Assembly: GCA_002412625.1 (NCBI GenBank)
Contig: DHVK01000018.1
Location: 1 to 33,263 of the forward strand
DNA length: 33,263 bases
Reading direction: 5' to 3'
DNA from: Cloacimonetes bacterium UBA5210
Lineage (GTDB): Bacteria; Cloacimonadota; Cloacimonadia; Cloacimonadales; Cloacimonadaceae
Positions 17,870 to 26,235 of this stretch are shown piece by piece (within the stretch, counting starts at the first letter, position 1; each line of letters opens with the position of its first letter). A model generated the notes under the pieces. It searched no databases and had not been told where the DNA came from. It saw only the letters and a program-made list of their open reading frames with translations. A program made the position numbers and the translations under genes.

Positions 17870-18804
17870 ACGATATCTGGCGCAACAGCAGACATGCCGG
17901 GCACTTGCTTAAATCCCGGTTAGGCAAGCTGGAGCTAAGCACTCCGCTCACTGTGGCTTCGGGCACTTTTGATCTGGAAAACTTCGAGTTCTTCGATCCC
18001 GCCTGTTTGGGCGCGTTCGTGTGCAAAACCATCACCAAAGAACCCAAAAAGGGAAATCCTCCCCCACGGTTGTTTGAAACCGAGGCCGGCCTGATCAATT
18101 CAATCGGTCTGCAGAATCCGGGTCTGGATGTGTTTATCAATGAAAAACTACCCCAATACCGGGATAAATTGTCCATGCCTCTCATCGTTAGCTTTTCCGG
18201 TTCTACCATAGCGGAGTTCTGCGCGATGCTGGAAAGCCTGGAACGCTGCGAAGGCATTGCTGGTTATGAGATCAATGTCTCTTGTCCCAATGTGGAAAAC
18301 GAAGGTATCGCGTTTGGGATAGACCCGGACGTGGTCTTCGCGCTTACCCGGGAACTTGCGGCAATCACCAATCGTGAGTTATGCGTCAAGCTGAGCCCCA
18401 ATGTCACCGATATTGCTCGCATCGCCCAAGCGGTTGAAGCCGGTGGCGCGAGTTCGATAGCGCTGATTAACAGTCTGTGGGGCATGGCTATAGACTATCG
18501 GACAGGTTGCTCACGGATCAAAAAAGGGGTTGGCGGTTACACCGGAAACGGGATCAAACCTGTGGCTCTGGCGCTCACCTATAAGGTTTCACAAGCAGTC
18601 AAACTGCCCATTCTGGCCATGGGTGGAATATATGACTGGCAGGATGCCTTGGAATTTATCTGGGCGGGAGCTTCAGCGATTGCGGTGGGAACCGCGAACT
18701 TTGTGAACCCCTTGGCAGCCCCGGAGCTAATCATGGGCCTTGGCGAGTTTCTGCTAACACAGAACAAAGCTGTCCGGGATCTGGTGGGGAAGGTACAGAT
18801 CTAA
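17866..18804 (+). CDS. pyrD: Dihydroorotate dehydrogenase, class 1B catalytic subunit
   Basis: A 312-aa FMN-dependent TIM-barrel enzyme that oxidises dihydroorotate to orotate. The N-terminal STPLTVASGTF, the NSIGLQNPG substrate loop, EINVSCPN with the active-site Cys, the LCVKLSPN lysine and the FMN-phosphate loop ILAMGGIY/AVGTANF are all present. With PyrK alongside, it is the NAD-linked class 1B type. The start overlaps the pyrK stop (ATGA); an upstream extension in the same frame merely reads through pyrK. The stop overlaps the radA stop on the other strand by a few bases. pyrE, pyrF and carAB are not in the window. Confidence 0.96.
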   Translation: MNDIWRNSRHAGHLLKSRLGKLELSTPLTVASGTFDLENFEFFDPACLGAFVCKTITKEPKKGNPPPRLFETEAGLINSIGLQNPGLDVFINEKLPQYRDKLSMPLIVSFSGSTIAEFCAMLESLERCEGIAGYEINVSCPNVENEGIAFGIDPDVVFALTRELAAITNRELCVKLSPNVTDIARIAQAVEAGGASSIALINSLWGMAIDYRTGCSRIKKGVGGYTGNGIKPVALALTYKVSQAVKLPILAMGGIYDWQDALEFIWAGASAIAVGTANFVNPLAAPELIMGLGEFLLTQNKAVRDLVGKVQI

Positions 18805-20135
18805 GTGATTGCCTGAAACAAGGCTTTGATATCCTTTATTTTGTGGACCTTCGTGCTGGATTTCAAGCGCGCGAAACCGGAAACAAAGATGTTTGTGTAT
18901 CCCAGTTTGCTGGCTTCAGAGATTCTGGCATCAAGCTGGGATACAGGTCTGATTTCGCCATTTAAGCCCACTTCTCCGATGAATACGGAGTTCTCCGGCA
19001 GGGGGCTATCCTTCAGACTGCTGATTATCGCAGCGATAATAGCCAGATCCAGAGAGGGGTCTGCCGAGCGTATTCCTCCGGCAAGATTGATGAAGACGTC
19101 GTTGCTCCTGAGGTAAAGCGATAAATTCTTCTCCAGGATTGCTAACAGGATCGCCAGTTTCTTTTGCTCCAAACCTACCACAACCCGCTGCGGCGTTCCG
19201 TAGTTAGACCCCGTTGCCAGGGATTGAACCTCCACAATGAAGCTTCTGGTGCCTTCAATAATGCACCCGATGGAAGTTCCGATCTGCGCCAGTTCGTTGC
19301 TCAGAAATACAGAATTGGGGCTTTCCACCTGCATCAGTCCCAAGTTTGTCATTTCGAACAGGCCGATCTCGTTTGTGGAGCCAAATCTGTTTTTGACCGC
19401 GCGCAAAATCTTATACTGATTACGCATTTCGCCTTCGAAATATAGCACCGTATCAACCATGTGTTCCAATATTTTGGGACCTGCCACATAACCTTCTTTA
19501 GTTACATGGCCTACCATAAATATAGGTACACCATGTTCTTTGCCACATTTTAATAGCCGGTTTGTGCTTTCTCTCAATTGGGTGATGCTGCCGGGAATGC
19601 TGTCGATACTGCCGATGCTGATGGATTGCACGCTATCAACGATGGTCAGATCCGGTAGTTCTTCTTCGATGCTTTCTACGATGTGTTCCGTGTCGTTTGT
19701 GCACAGCAAGAGGATGTTTTCGCTCTTAACGCCCAGGCGTTTGCTGCGTAAATGGATTTGGGCTGCGCTTTCTTCGCCGGAACAGTAGAGCACTTTCTTG
19801 CCGCTTTGCCCCAGCCATTCCGCTAATTGAAGCATCAGGGTGGATTTTCCTATGCCGGGTTCTCCACCGATGAGGATCAGCATCCCGGATACAATGCCTC
19901 CGCCCAGGACAAGATCCAGCTCGGAATTTCCGGTAAGTAGGCGGGCTTCTTCCACCCCACTGATTTTCACGATCTTTTCCGGTTTCTTTTTAGAACCGGT
20001 CTGTATGAGAGTTCCGCCCTTCCCGAGGACTCTTCCGCTCTCCTTCATCGTGCTCCAGCTACCGCAGTTCGGGCATTTACCGCTCCATTTACCGGTCTCA
20101 AAACCGCAATCTGTACATACAAAACTTGATGGCAT
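18801..20135 (-). CDS. radA: DNA repair protein RadA
   Basis: A 444-aa RecA-like ATPase that drives branch migration during recombinational repair. An N-terminal C4 zinc finger has Cys7, Cys10, Cys21 and Cys24. Walker A is GGEPGIGKST, Walker B contains LTIVDSVQ, and the RadA-specific KNRFG motif appears in AVKNRFGSTNEIG. A C-terminal Lon-protease-like domain follows, with NLAGGIR...DPSLDLAIIAAI. The ATG at 20135 (MPSSFVCTDC) is chosen over one eleven codons upstream because it begins just before the zinc finger and has GGGG seven bases before it. It converges with pyrD, with no terminator between them. Confidence 0.97.
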   Translation of the reverse strand: MPSSFVCTDCGFETGKWSGKCPNCGSWSTMKESGRVLGKGGTLIQTGSKKKPEKIVKISGVEEARLLTGNSELDLVLGGGIVSGMLILIGGEPGIGKSTLMLQLAEWLGQSGKKVLYCSGEESAAQIHLRSKRLGVKSENILLLCTNDTEHIVESIEEELPDLTIVDSVQSISIGSIDSIPGSITQLRESTNRLLKCGKEHGVPIFMVGHVTKEGYVAGPKILEHMVDTVLYFEGEMRNQYKILRAVKNRFGSTNEIGLFEMTNLGLMQVESPNSVFLSNELAQIGTSIGCIIEGTRSFIVEVQSLATGSNYGTPQRVVVGLEQKKLAILLAILEKNLSLYLRSNDVFINLAGGIRSADPSLDLAIIAAIISSLKDSPLPENSVFIGEVGLNGEIRPVSQLDARISEASKLGYTNIFVSGFARLKSSTKVHKIKDIKALFQAIT

Positions 20136-20688
20136 TTCGTTTCCCCATTTCGTTACTTGGGCACGCAAGAAAGTGCCTCAGATTATTATGTGCCATCATC
20201 AGGCTGCAATACTATTTGGCAAGCATTTTTTCAGCCCAAGCACTATCCAGGGCCCGGCAGTTCTTTGTTTGAAGAACCTTGTGCGGTACAATGTCACTTT
20301 CATCATGAAGCAGACATTAGCTGGGCTTGGATGTTTCAGGATTGCATCCGGGGCTTAGGCATGAACTACTGTGCTTCAATAAGGCTGTTGTTAAGCAGTA
20401 ATCATCCTATGCTCACCCGAAGATAAGAGCTTGAAATCAGCCTGATCTGAGGACAATGCTTCATGGTGTGGATCTGGGCGGTAGCATTGAAGCTGGGTTT
20501 GTGCGTAAACTATTCTCCGGAACCTGCCGCGGCAGCTTAGTTCATTGGCACAACGCGGGAGGAAGACGAGTGGTCTGTAAACTTCAGCGTGCTTAAGATA
20601 AATACTACAAAAGAGAAAAGATAACTATACTTGGGGTCATTTTGGATTAAGGGTATTTAATCTAATTTCGCAAAATCAAAAAAAAGTT
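20136..20688. other. Intergenic region without recognised gene
   Basis: About 550 bases upstream of radA and of the redox operon. Six-frame reading gives only short, unconvincing frames, for example a 48-codon frame at 20456-20602. No tRNA, riboswitch or repeat was recognised. The radA promoter should lie here. The proximal 60 bases before 20738 are A/T-rich and hold the redox operon promoter. Confidence 0.5.
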
Positions 20689-20716
20689 TTGGCTTTTTGA
20701 ATGATTGCCCTATTAT
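20689..20716 (+). promoter_or_regulatory. Sigma-70-like promoter of the redox operon
   Basis: TTGGCT (20689-20694) and TATTAT (20711-20716), separated by 16 bases and preceded by an A-tract. Transcription would start about 15 bases before the glutaredoxin ATG, giving a short leader that contains the GGAGTAGGA ribosome binding site. Confidence 0.55.
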
Positions 20717-20737
20717 GTCTTTCATGGAGTAGGAACC

Positions 20738-20980
20738 ATGAAAGCAAACATAATTGTATTCAGCACTGCTACGTGCTCATGGTGCAAGAAGCTGAAGAGC
20801 TATTTGAAATCAAACGGCTTTGCGTACAAAGATATAGACGTGTCACGGGATGCGAAAGCGTTGAGCGATATGATAAAAAAGACCGGTCAACAAGGTGTCC
20901 CACAAATGTGGATTAATAACCAACCGGTTGTCGGTTTCGATAAACCCAAAATTGATAGACTATTGGGAATCAATAAGTAA
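20738..20980 (+). CDS. Glutaredoxin-like protein
   Basis: An 80-aa thioredoxin-fold oxidoreductase. The active-site dithiol is Cys13-Ser-Trp-Cys16 (a glutaredoxin CPYC variant) and the cis-proline motif is GVPQMWI. The glutathione/NrdH-type C-terminal segment is VVGFDKPKIDRLL. The size matches NrdH/GrxC proteins. The ATG at 20738 follows GGAGTAGGA; upstream in-frame codons run into the promoter and are not used. It is the first gene of a four-gene thiol-redox operon. In glutathione-poor anaerobes such proteins are usually reduced by thioredoxin reductase; the partner is unknown here. Confidence 0.9.
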   Translation: MKANIIVFSTATCSWCKKLKSYLKSNGFAYKDIDVSRDAKALSDMIKKTGQQGVPQMWINNQPVVGFDKPKIDRLLGINK

Positions 20981-21006
20981 ACTAAATATACGATAAGGAG
21001 TACACA

Positions 21007-21462
21007 ATGTCAAATTATCCAGAAAAATTCCACGATCTGATCACTCGGCTGCAGGTTGCCCTCAGCGATATCGATTACATCCAAAAGGCTTGCCTGCAAG
21101 CAGGGCGCATGGAGTGCATGCTCCTCAACCACCTGCATGCTACCAAATCTCCGGCAAACATGAATGAACTTGCCAGAGTATTGAACGTTTCTCATAGCCG
21201 TGTAACACGGATTATGGACAACCTGGTAAACAAACAATTAGTTACCCGCAAGCCCAGTGAAGACGATCGTCGCTGCTGGTTTGCTTTGATCACAGAAAAA
21301 GGCACAAAGCTAGCTGAAAACAGCCAAAAGACAGTTCTGGACCAGCAGGTTAGCCTTATCGAAAAGCTTCCGCAAAAAGAAGTAGCGGATATCTATAAAG
21401 CCTTCAAAACTTATGTTGAAAAATATGAAGAAGTTCTGAAGGATTCATTCATCGAGGTCTGA
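21007..21462 (+). CDS. MarR-family transcriptional regulator
   Basis: A 151-aa winged-helix repressor. The recognition helix region is LARVLNVSHSRVTRIMDNLV and the wing has the MarR signature SEDDRRCWFALITEKG. Flanking helices would form the dimer interface. Two cysteines in the first helices (Cys29, Cys37) could serve thiol sensing as in OhrR. Their positions differ from the classic OhrR sensing Cys, so this is speculation. AAGGAG precedes the ATG. It lies between glutaredoxin and an OsmC gene, so it probably autoregulates the operon in response to oxidants or electrophiles. Confidence 0.9.
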   Translation: MSNYPEKFHDLITRLQVALSDIDYIQKACLQAGRMECMLLNHLHATKSPANMNELARVLNVSHSRVTRIMDNLVNKQLVTRKPSEDDRRCWFALITEKGTKLAENSQKTVLDQQVSLIEKLPQKEVADIYKAFKTYVEKYEEVLKDSFIEV

Positions 21463-21464
21463 TT

Positions 21465-21896
21465 ATGGCAGGCGCAGTAATCACAAAATGGACTGGGGAG
21501 CTTAGTTTTGACTCCTTGGTCACAGGCCATCACCTTAAGATGGACGGAGACAAGGAATACGGTGGAAACGATACAGGTCCCCGCCCTAAACCTCTGCTGC
21601 TAGCCGCTTTAACCGGCTGCTCTGGCATGGATATTGTCTCTATCTTGAAAAAGATGCAGGTTGAAGACTATAGCTTTGAGATGGAGGCAGATGGGGAGTC
21701 CACCGAAGAGCACCCTGTCGTGTATCATACGATCACGGTTAAATTCAAGTTCGCGGGCGAGAACCTACCGCAGGATAAGATCGTGAAAGCAGTAACTCTA
21801 TCCACAGACCGCTATTGTGGTGTAAATGCTATGCTCAAGCAAGCGGCGAAAGTGAATGTGCAAATATATATCAATGAGCAGGAGCTTGTGCTATGA
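21465..21896 (+). CDS. OsmC/Ohr family protein
   Basis: A 143-aa OsmC-fold protein. Two conserved cysteines are visible, in LTGCSGMDI and in DRYCGVNAML. Together with the upstream Arg/Glu-bearing strands they form the peroxidatic dithiol site of the family. The YhfA-like subgroup (GPRPKPLLLAALTGC) fits best. OsmC/Ohr proteins reduce organic hydroperoxides; many YhfA-like members have no proven substrate. It starts two bases after the marR stop and overlaps the next gene by four bases (ATGA). MarR-OsmC pairing resembles ohrR-ohr modules. Confidence 0.92.
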   Translation: MAGAVITKWTGELSFDSLVTGHHLKMDGDKEYGGNDTGPRPKPLLLAALTGCSGMDIVSILKKMQVEDYSFEMEADGESTEEHPVVYHTITVKFKFAGENLPQDKIVKAVTLSTDRYCGVNAMLKQAAKVNVQIYINEQELVL

Positions 21897-22402
21897 AATA
21901 TTTACTGATAATAGTCTTGGCTTCGATGGTTGCGGTGCTTAGCTGCAGCCCGGCTCCCAAGTCCGATACTGCAGATGCGCAAACTCAGGAAACCACAGAG
22001 ATAGTCAACTCTTCGGAATATGAACCCGGAACCTGGATCGATAACTGGGATCTTGCCATTGCGGTTGCCCGTGAAACAGGACGCACCGTTCTGGTGAATT
22101 TCACCGGTTCTGATTGGTGCAGTTGGTGCATCAAGCTCGCATCCGAAGTCTTTGAGAAGAAAGCATTCGAAGCCTATGCCCAGGAAAACCTGGTACTGTT
22201 AAAACTGGATTTCCCTCGCAAGATCGCCCAGAGTGCTGAGCTGAAAATGCAAAATAATAACCTTCAGCGCCAGTTCGGAATCCAGGGTTATCCCACCATT
22301 CTCCTGGTGAACGCGGAAGGAAAAGAAATAGGCAGAACCGGCTACCAACCCGGTGGTCCCGATGCGTATATCAAACACCTCGGCGAGTTGATGAAGAAAT
22401 AA
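21893..22402 (+). CDS. Thioredoxin-like lipoprotein
   Basis: A 169-aa protein. The lipoprotein signal has lipobox VLSC with Cys18, followed by Ser-Pro, and a Thr/Glu-rich linker. A thioredoxin_7-like domain carries the DWCSWC active site (Cys76, Cys79) and the cis-Pro motif GYPTILLV. It resembles the periplasmic DUF255/DsbD-gamma-like thioredoxins and would act in the envelope, probably keeping periplasmic thiols reduced. It ends the redox operon, just before a strong terminator. Confidence 0.9.
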   Translation: MKYLLIIVLASMVAVLSCSPAPKSDTADAQTQETTEIVNSSEYEPGTWIDNWDLAIAVARETGRTVLVNFTGSDWCSWCIKLASEVFEKKAFEAYAQENLVLLKLDFPRKIAQSAELKMQNNNLQRQFGIQGYPTILLVNAEGKEIGRTGYQPGGPDAYIKHLGELMKK

Positions 22403-22422
22403 ATAAACGTTTGAACATAGAG

Positions 22423-22453
22423 AAAGACCATCGGTTTGCCGGTGGTCTTTTTG
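22423..22453 (+). terminator. Rho-independent terminator of the redox operon
   Basis: AAAGACCATCGG (22423-22434) pairs with CCGGTGGTCTTT (22439-22450) through 12 pairs, one of them G-T, around a four-base loop, and runs into TTTTT. It begins 20 bases after the thioredoxin-lipoprotein stop. Confidence 0.95.
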
Positions 22454-22518
22454 CGTGGACTCTATGACGATCTCCGGATCGAACAGTGGGCAGAGGAATA
22501 CTTTTCTGAATCACTGAT

Positions 22519-22533
22519 AACCGGAACTGTAGT
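22519..22533 (+). repeat. 15-bp direct repeat, left of MITE-like copy A
   Basis: AACCGGAACTGTAGT occurs here and again at 22875-22889, immediately on either side of MITE-like copy A. This could be a target-site duplication, though it is long for one. Confidence 0.7.
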
Positions 22534-22534
22534 C

Positions 22535-22878
22535 CAGACTGTTGACAAAGCCCATAATCACAAGATTCAAACATCTGCGTCATTGATTGCTGAATCCCGC
22601 AGGGATGGCATTATAGATAGATAATGCATTGTTTTATATATTAATTAGAGTCCTGTAGGGATGGCATCACATCTATGTGTTTGGTCAGTTTAGAATATGT
22701 CGTCCCTACAGGACTCGAATCAGTTTTATGTTCAGATAAAGTCTATCTTAAATAACGTCCCGCTCGGACTTAACTCATGATAGAAATGTTGCGTTTCATA
22801 ATGAATCCAATATTATGAGAGCTTGGGATTATCTTCATATCGTAATGTAACCAAAATACACGGACTTTGCCAACAACC
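22535..22878 (+). repeat. MITE-like element, copy A (344 bp)
   Basis: A non-coding element whose ends are inverted repeats: CAGACTGTTGACAAAGCCC at the left, and GGTTGTTGGCAAAGTCC read inward from the right. The reverse complement occurs at 32181-32524 with the same length and roughly 15 differences (about 95-96% identity by eye). Internal structure includes ATCCC-GCA-GGGAT (22594-22606) and a 14-bp perfect inverted repeat, GAGTCCTGTAGGGA at 22648-22661 with its complement at 22703-22716. It carries no open frame of note. It is probably a non-autonomous transposable element; which transposase mobilises it is unknown. Confidence 0.85.
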
Positions 22879-22889
22879 GGAACTGTAGT
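22875..22889 (+). repeat. 15-bp direct repeat, right of MITE-like copy A
   Basis: Second copy of AACCGGAACTGTAGT (see 22519-22533). Its first bases overlap the right terminus of copy A. Confidence 0.7.
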
Positions 22890-23357
22890 AGGAACAAGCA
22901 GAGCGTTCACTGGCTCTTGTTCATTCCCCCGAAACGTCAGTTATGCCCGGTTAATGCAATTGGAATTTACATGAAAGCTCATAGGATTCGACATGTCCTC
23001 GTGTCGATAATGGAACACCGTATCGTAAATAAGTGCAGACGAAACGTCAGCAATCCTATCCCCTCAGCTTTCTCCCTTCATACAAGTCTCAATTACCCGG
23101 ATTGCCCTATGCTTTAATACCCAGAGAAGCACTCATGGATCGCTCAAAGAGTTCCCGAGCCCCGTTTGGGAGCCCCTTGGGAGGTCTTAGGAGGGCTGTA
23201 AGGATGAAAGCACCCAACAGTTGATCCATATCCAGTTGTGGGCTCATGAGGGTCTCAGAAACGCGAAATGCGACCGGGAATGAAAAATCTGTTTGACAAC
23301 ATCCGGCAATTCAGGACTTTGCACAGATGTAAGCATATAGCATAAAGAGAGATATAA
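22890..23357. other. Non-coding region before the ABC-F operon
   Basis: No convincing gene. It contains degenerate repeat fragments: CGAAACGTCAG occurs near 22930 and again near 23040, the latter within the hairpin repeat at 23034-23060. TTGACA at 23293-23298 could be a -35 element for the ABC-F operon, but no good -10 follows at 16-18 bases. Confidence 0.4.
23034..23060 (+). repeat. Hairpin repeat (degenerate copy)
   Basis: TGCAGAC-GAAAC-GTCAGCA followed by ATCCTATC. It matches 32552-32578 in the same orientation with about four differences. The hairpin has one mismatch here and is perfect in the other copy. Confidence 0.65.
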
Positions 23358-25268
23358 ATGAGCCTTATACAATGCATTGACATAGGGATAGAGTTCAGCG
23401 GAACCTACATCCTGCAAGGGATCAATTGCACAATCGAACATAATAGCCGTATCGGGTTGATCGGACCGAACGGCAGCGGAAAAAGCACCCTCATCAGGAT
23501 GATGCTGGGAGAACTGCGCCCCACCGAGGGTCAGGTAATCAAAGCACGTAGCTGTCGAGTGGCCTATCTGGCACAAAATGCTACTTTGAACCCCAATATC
23601 AGCCTCTTGCAGTACATCGAATCCGCCCGCGAGGATATCCGCGACCTGGTGCATCGCATGAACGAGCTTTCAGGGAGTCTTGCCCAAAAGGGAGACGCCA
23701 AAGTTCATGCGGAACTGGACGCTGTGATCGAGAAAATGCACGAGTGTGGCGCGTTTGAACATGAAAACGAGATCAAATATGTCCTGGAGTCGCTCGGTTT
23801 TACCCTGCGCGATTGGACTAAACGGATCGGAGATTTCAGCGGGGGAGAGCAGACCAGAATCTGCCTGGCATATCTGCTCCTGGCGCAGTTTGACCTGCTG
23901 ATCCTGGATGAGCCGACCAATCATCTGGATATCTCCATGACCCGTTGGCTGGAGCGCTATCTGAGCTCGCATGAGCGACCCTATTTGGTTGTATCCCACG
24001 ATCGGGTGTTTCTGGATAACGTGTGCCGCAGCATCTACTACCTGGAGCGGGGCAAGCTGAGCATCACCAAAGGCAATTATAGCAGTTGGTATGAAGCCAG
24101 ACAAATCGAACAGAAAAGCCTGGCACGCCAATATGAACGGAGGCAGAAGTTTGTGGCGGAAACCCAGGACTTCATCCGCCGCAATATCGGCAGCCAAAAG
24201 ACAGCTCAAGCCAAAAGCCGAATCAAGATGCTGGAAAAACTGGAGGTAGTGGATGCGCCCAAAAGAGAAAGGCATGTACAGCTGCGGATGGCTTCGGCGG
24301 AGCGCAGCGGGAACGATGTCTTTGCTTTCGAGAATGCCACCATCGGGATTGATCAGGACCTGATCCTTGCCCGAGAGATCAATATCGATGCCCACTGGCA
24401 GGATCGCATCGCCCTCATCGGCGCAAATGGTTGCGGGAAATCCACCTTACTCAGGATTCTTTTGGGCAAACACGGATTGATGGCAGGCAGATTCAAGAGC
24501 GGAGCCAGCCTGAAAATTGCATATTACGATCAGCATCAAAACGCGCTGGATGAAAGCAAGACGGTGATGGAAACTCTGTGGAGCATCGTTCCGGAAGAAC
24601 CACGGGGTTATGTGCTGAGCTGGCTTGCCCGCTTTGCCTTCACCGGTGACGATGTGGACAAGCGGGTCGGGGTGCTTTCCGGAGGAGAGAAATCGCGGCT
24701 CTACCTGAGTGTGCTGATTCATCAAAGACCGAACCTGCTGATCCTGGATGAACCCACAAACCACCTGGATATTCTCATGCACGACGCGCTGCTGGAAGCA
24801 CTGGACGCCTTCGACGGGACCATCATATTTGTATCTCACGACCGTCATTTCATCAGTTCACTCGCGGATAAATTCTGGGTGTTTCGCAAGCTCGAGCGTT
24901 CCGGGAAAATCTATACTACTATCCAGGATTGTGAAGGCCCTGCCGAGCATGCAATCGAACTGACCTTCGCCGAACCTGAACTGAGCAAGACGGCTCCCCC
25001 TCCCCGGGAGCGCAGAAAAAGGATCAATCCCTGGCATTTGGAGCAATTGCATAAGGAAATCGAGGATAAACAGACAGAGCTTTCACTGCTGGAAGAACGT
25101 CGCGAAGAGATTCATCGCTTGCTGGCAGATTCTGCCACTTACAACGACAGTCTCAGAATAAAAGGGCTCAACGAAGAAGACAAGACCCTTCAGAGCGCAA
25201 TCGGGCAAAAGAATGGCGAGATCAGCAGATTGGAAGATAAATATCTGGAGCTGGCCTGCGATGACTAA
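23358..25268 (+). CDS. ABC-F family ATPase (Uup/EttA-like)
   Basis: A 636-aa soluble protein with two ABC domains and no membrane segments. The first Walker A is GPNGSGKS (36-43), with the signature FSGGEQTR and Walker B LLILDEPTNHLD. A charged ABC-F linker (about 240-330) contains RRQKFVAETQDFIRRN. The second Walker A is GANGCGKS (355-362), with signature LSGGEKSR and again LLILDEPTNHLD. The last 90 residues form a Uup-like coiled coil (EIEDKQTELSLLEERREEI). ABC-F proteins act on the ribosome or, for Uup, on branched DNA; Uup or translation-factor type is inferred. AAAGAGAG precedes the ATG. It overlaps the HgdB-like gene by eight bases and is first of three coupled genes. Confidence 0.93.
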   Translation: MSLIQCIDIGIEFSGTYILQGINCTIEHNSRIGLIGPNGSGKSTLIRMMLGELRPTEGQVIKARSCRVAYLAQNATLNPNISLLQYIESAREDIRDLVHRMNELSGSLAQKGDAKVHAELDAVIEKMHECGAFEHENEIKYVLESLGFTLRDWTKRIGDFSGGEQTRICLAYLLLAQFDLLILDEPTNHLDISMTRWLERYLSSHERPYLVVSHDRVFLDNVCRSIYYLERGKLSITKGNYSSWYEARQIEQKSLARQYERRQKFVAETQDFIRRNIGSQKTAQAKSRIKMLEKLEVVDAPKRERHVQLRMASAERSGNDVFAFENATIGIDQDLILAREINIDAHWQDRIALIGANGCGKSTLLRILLGKHGLMAGRFKSGASLKIAYYDQHQNALDESKTVMETLWSIVPEEPRGYVLSWLARFAFTGDDVDKRVGVLSGGEKSRLYLSVLIHQRPNLLILDEPTNHLDILMHDALLEALDAFDGTIIFVSHDRHFISSLADKFWVFRKLERSGKIYTTIQDCEGPAEHAIELTFAEPELSKTAPPPRERRKRINPWHLEQLHKEIEDKQTELSLLEERREEIHRLLADSATYNDSLRIKGLNEEDKTLQSAIGQKNGEISRLEDKYLELACDD

Positions 25269-26235
25269 ACGCATCGGATTTACCACCTCGCTCCCGGTTG
25301 AAGTGCTTTACGCCGCGGGACAGATACCGATTGACCTGAATAATATATTCCTCACCCAGGATTCCTCCCAGCACATCCACGACGCAGAGCTGAAGGGCTT
25401 TCCCCGCAGTTTATGCTCCTGGATCAAGGGCAATTTCTCCGCGGCGCTCAGCTCTCAGCTGGATGAAGTAATCGGGGTTGTGCAAGGAGATTGCTCGAAT
25501 TCGAGTTCATTGTTGGAAATGATAGCCGAAGAGCAGATCGCCATATGGCGGTTTTCATTTCCCCCTGAGCGTGATTATGCAGCCCTGGACAAAGAGATAG
25601 CAAAGCTGGAGGAACACTTCGGAGTTAGCCGCAAGCAGACCATGGAAGCGAAAGCCTGGCTGGATGCGATCCGGCTGAAGCTGACCAAACTGGATAAGCT
25701 TACTTATGCGGATCGTAAGGTTTGCGGCAGAGATAACCACTTGTGGTTGGTTAACTCCTCGGACTTCCGGGGTGATCCCGGCCGCTTTGAGAAAGAACTG
25801 GATGACTTTCTTTATCAAGCTGAACAATCTGCCCCGCTTCCTACCCGGATTCGCTTGGGCTATGTGGGAGTTCCGCCCATCTTTCGCAATCTCTATGACA
25901 GCATCTCTGAGCTTGGGGGAGACGTGATCTTCAACGAAGTGCAACGCCAGTTTGCCATGCCCTATCTTTGCCGGGACATCGTGGAGCAATATCTGAAATA
26001 TACCTATCCCTACAGTGTGTTATGCAGGCTGAAAGACATCCGTGAGCAAATCGAGGTCCGCAGCCTGGACGCGATGATCGGCTATACTCAGGCATTTTGT
26101 CATCTTCAGATAGATAACTTGCTGCTCAAGAAGCATATAGATTTGCCTTACCTGAACCTGGAAGGGGAGTTGCCGGAGAAGCTCGATTCCCGCACTATCC
26201 TGCGCCTGGAGAGCTTCTTTGAGGTGCATTCATGA
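25261..26235 (+). CDS. 2-hydroxyacyl-CoA dehydratase (HgdB/FldB-like) family protein
   Basis: A 324-aa protein of the family containing the D-component of 2-hydroxyacyl-CoA dehydratases, benzoyl-CoA reductase subunits and double-cubane proteins. Characteristic elements are TTSLPVEVLYAAGQIPIDLN at the N-terminus, the GDCSNSSSL segment, GYVGVPPIFRNLYDSISELG and the C-terminal FCHLQIDNLLLK. Cysteines at 52, 78, 155, 237, 255 and 280 are present; Cys52, Cys78 and Cys280 are the likeliest [4Fe-4S] ligands by position. True dehydratases are two-subunit enzymes needing an ATP-dependent activator (HgdC); neither partner is nearby. ATG 25261 overlaps the ABC-F stop and its own stop overlaps the MnmA start (ATGA). 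The function is therefore open; a redox role linked to tRNA thiolation is conceivable. Confidence 0.82.
   Translation: MTKRIGFTTSLPVEVLYAAGQIPIDLNNIFLTQDSSQHIHDAELKGFPRSLCSWIKGNFSAALSSQLDEVIGVVQGDCSNSSSLLEMIAEEQIAIWRFSFPPERDYAALDKEIAKLEEHFGVSRKQTMEAKAWLDAIRLKLTKLDKLTYADRKVCGRDNHLWLVNSSDFRGDPGRFEKELDDFLYQAEQSAPLPTRIRLGYVGVPPIFRNLYDSISELGGDVIFNEVQRQFAMPYLCRDIVEQYLKYTYPYSVLCRLKDIREQIEVRSLDAMIGYTQAFCHLQIDNLLLKKHIDLPYLNLEGELPEKLDSRTILRLESFFEVHS

Noticed and set aside
20456..20602. 48-codon frame starting MLHGVDLGGS
   Set aside because: The Shine-Dalgarno-like GAGGA is too close to the ATG and there is no recognisable family; chance frame in intergenic DNA.
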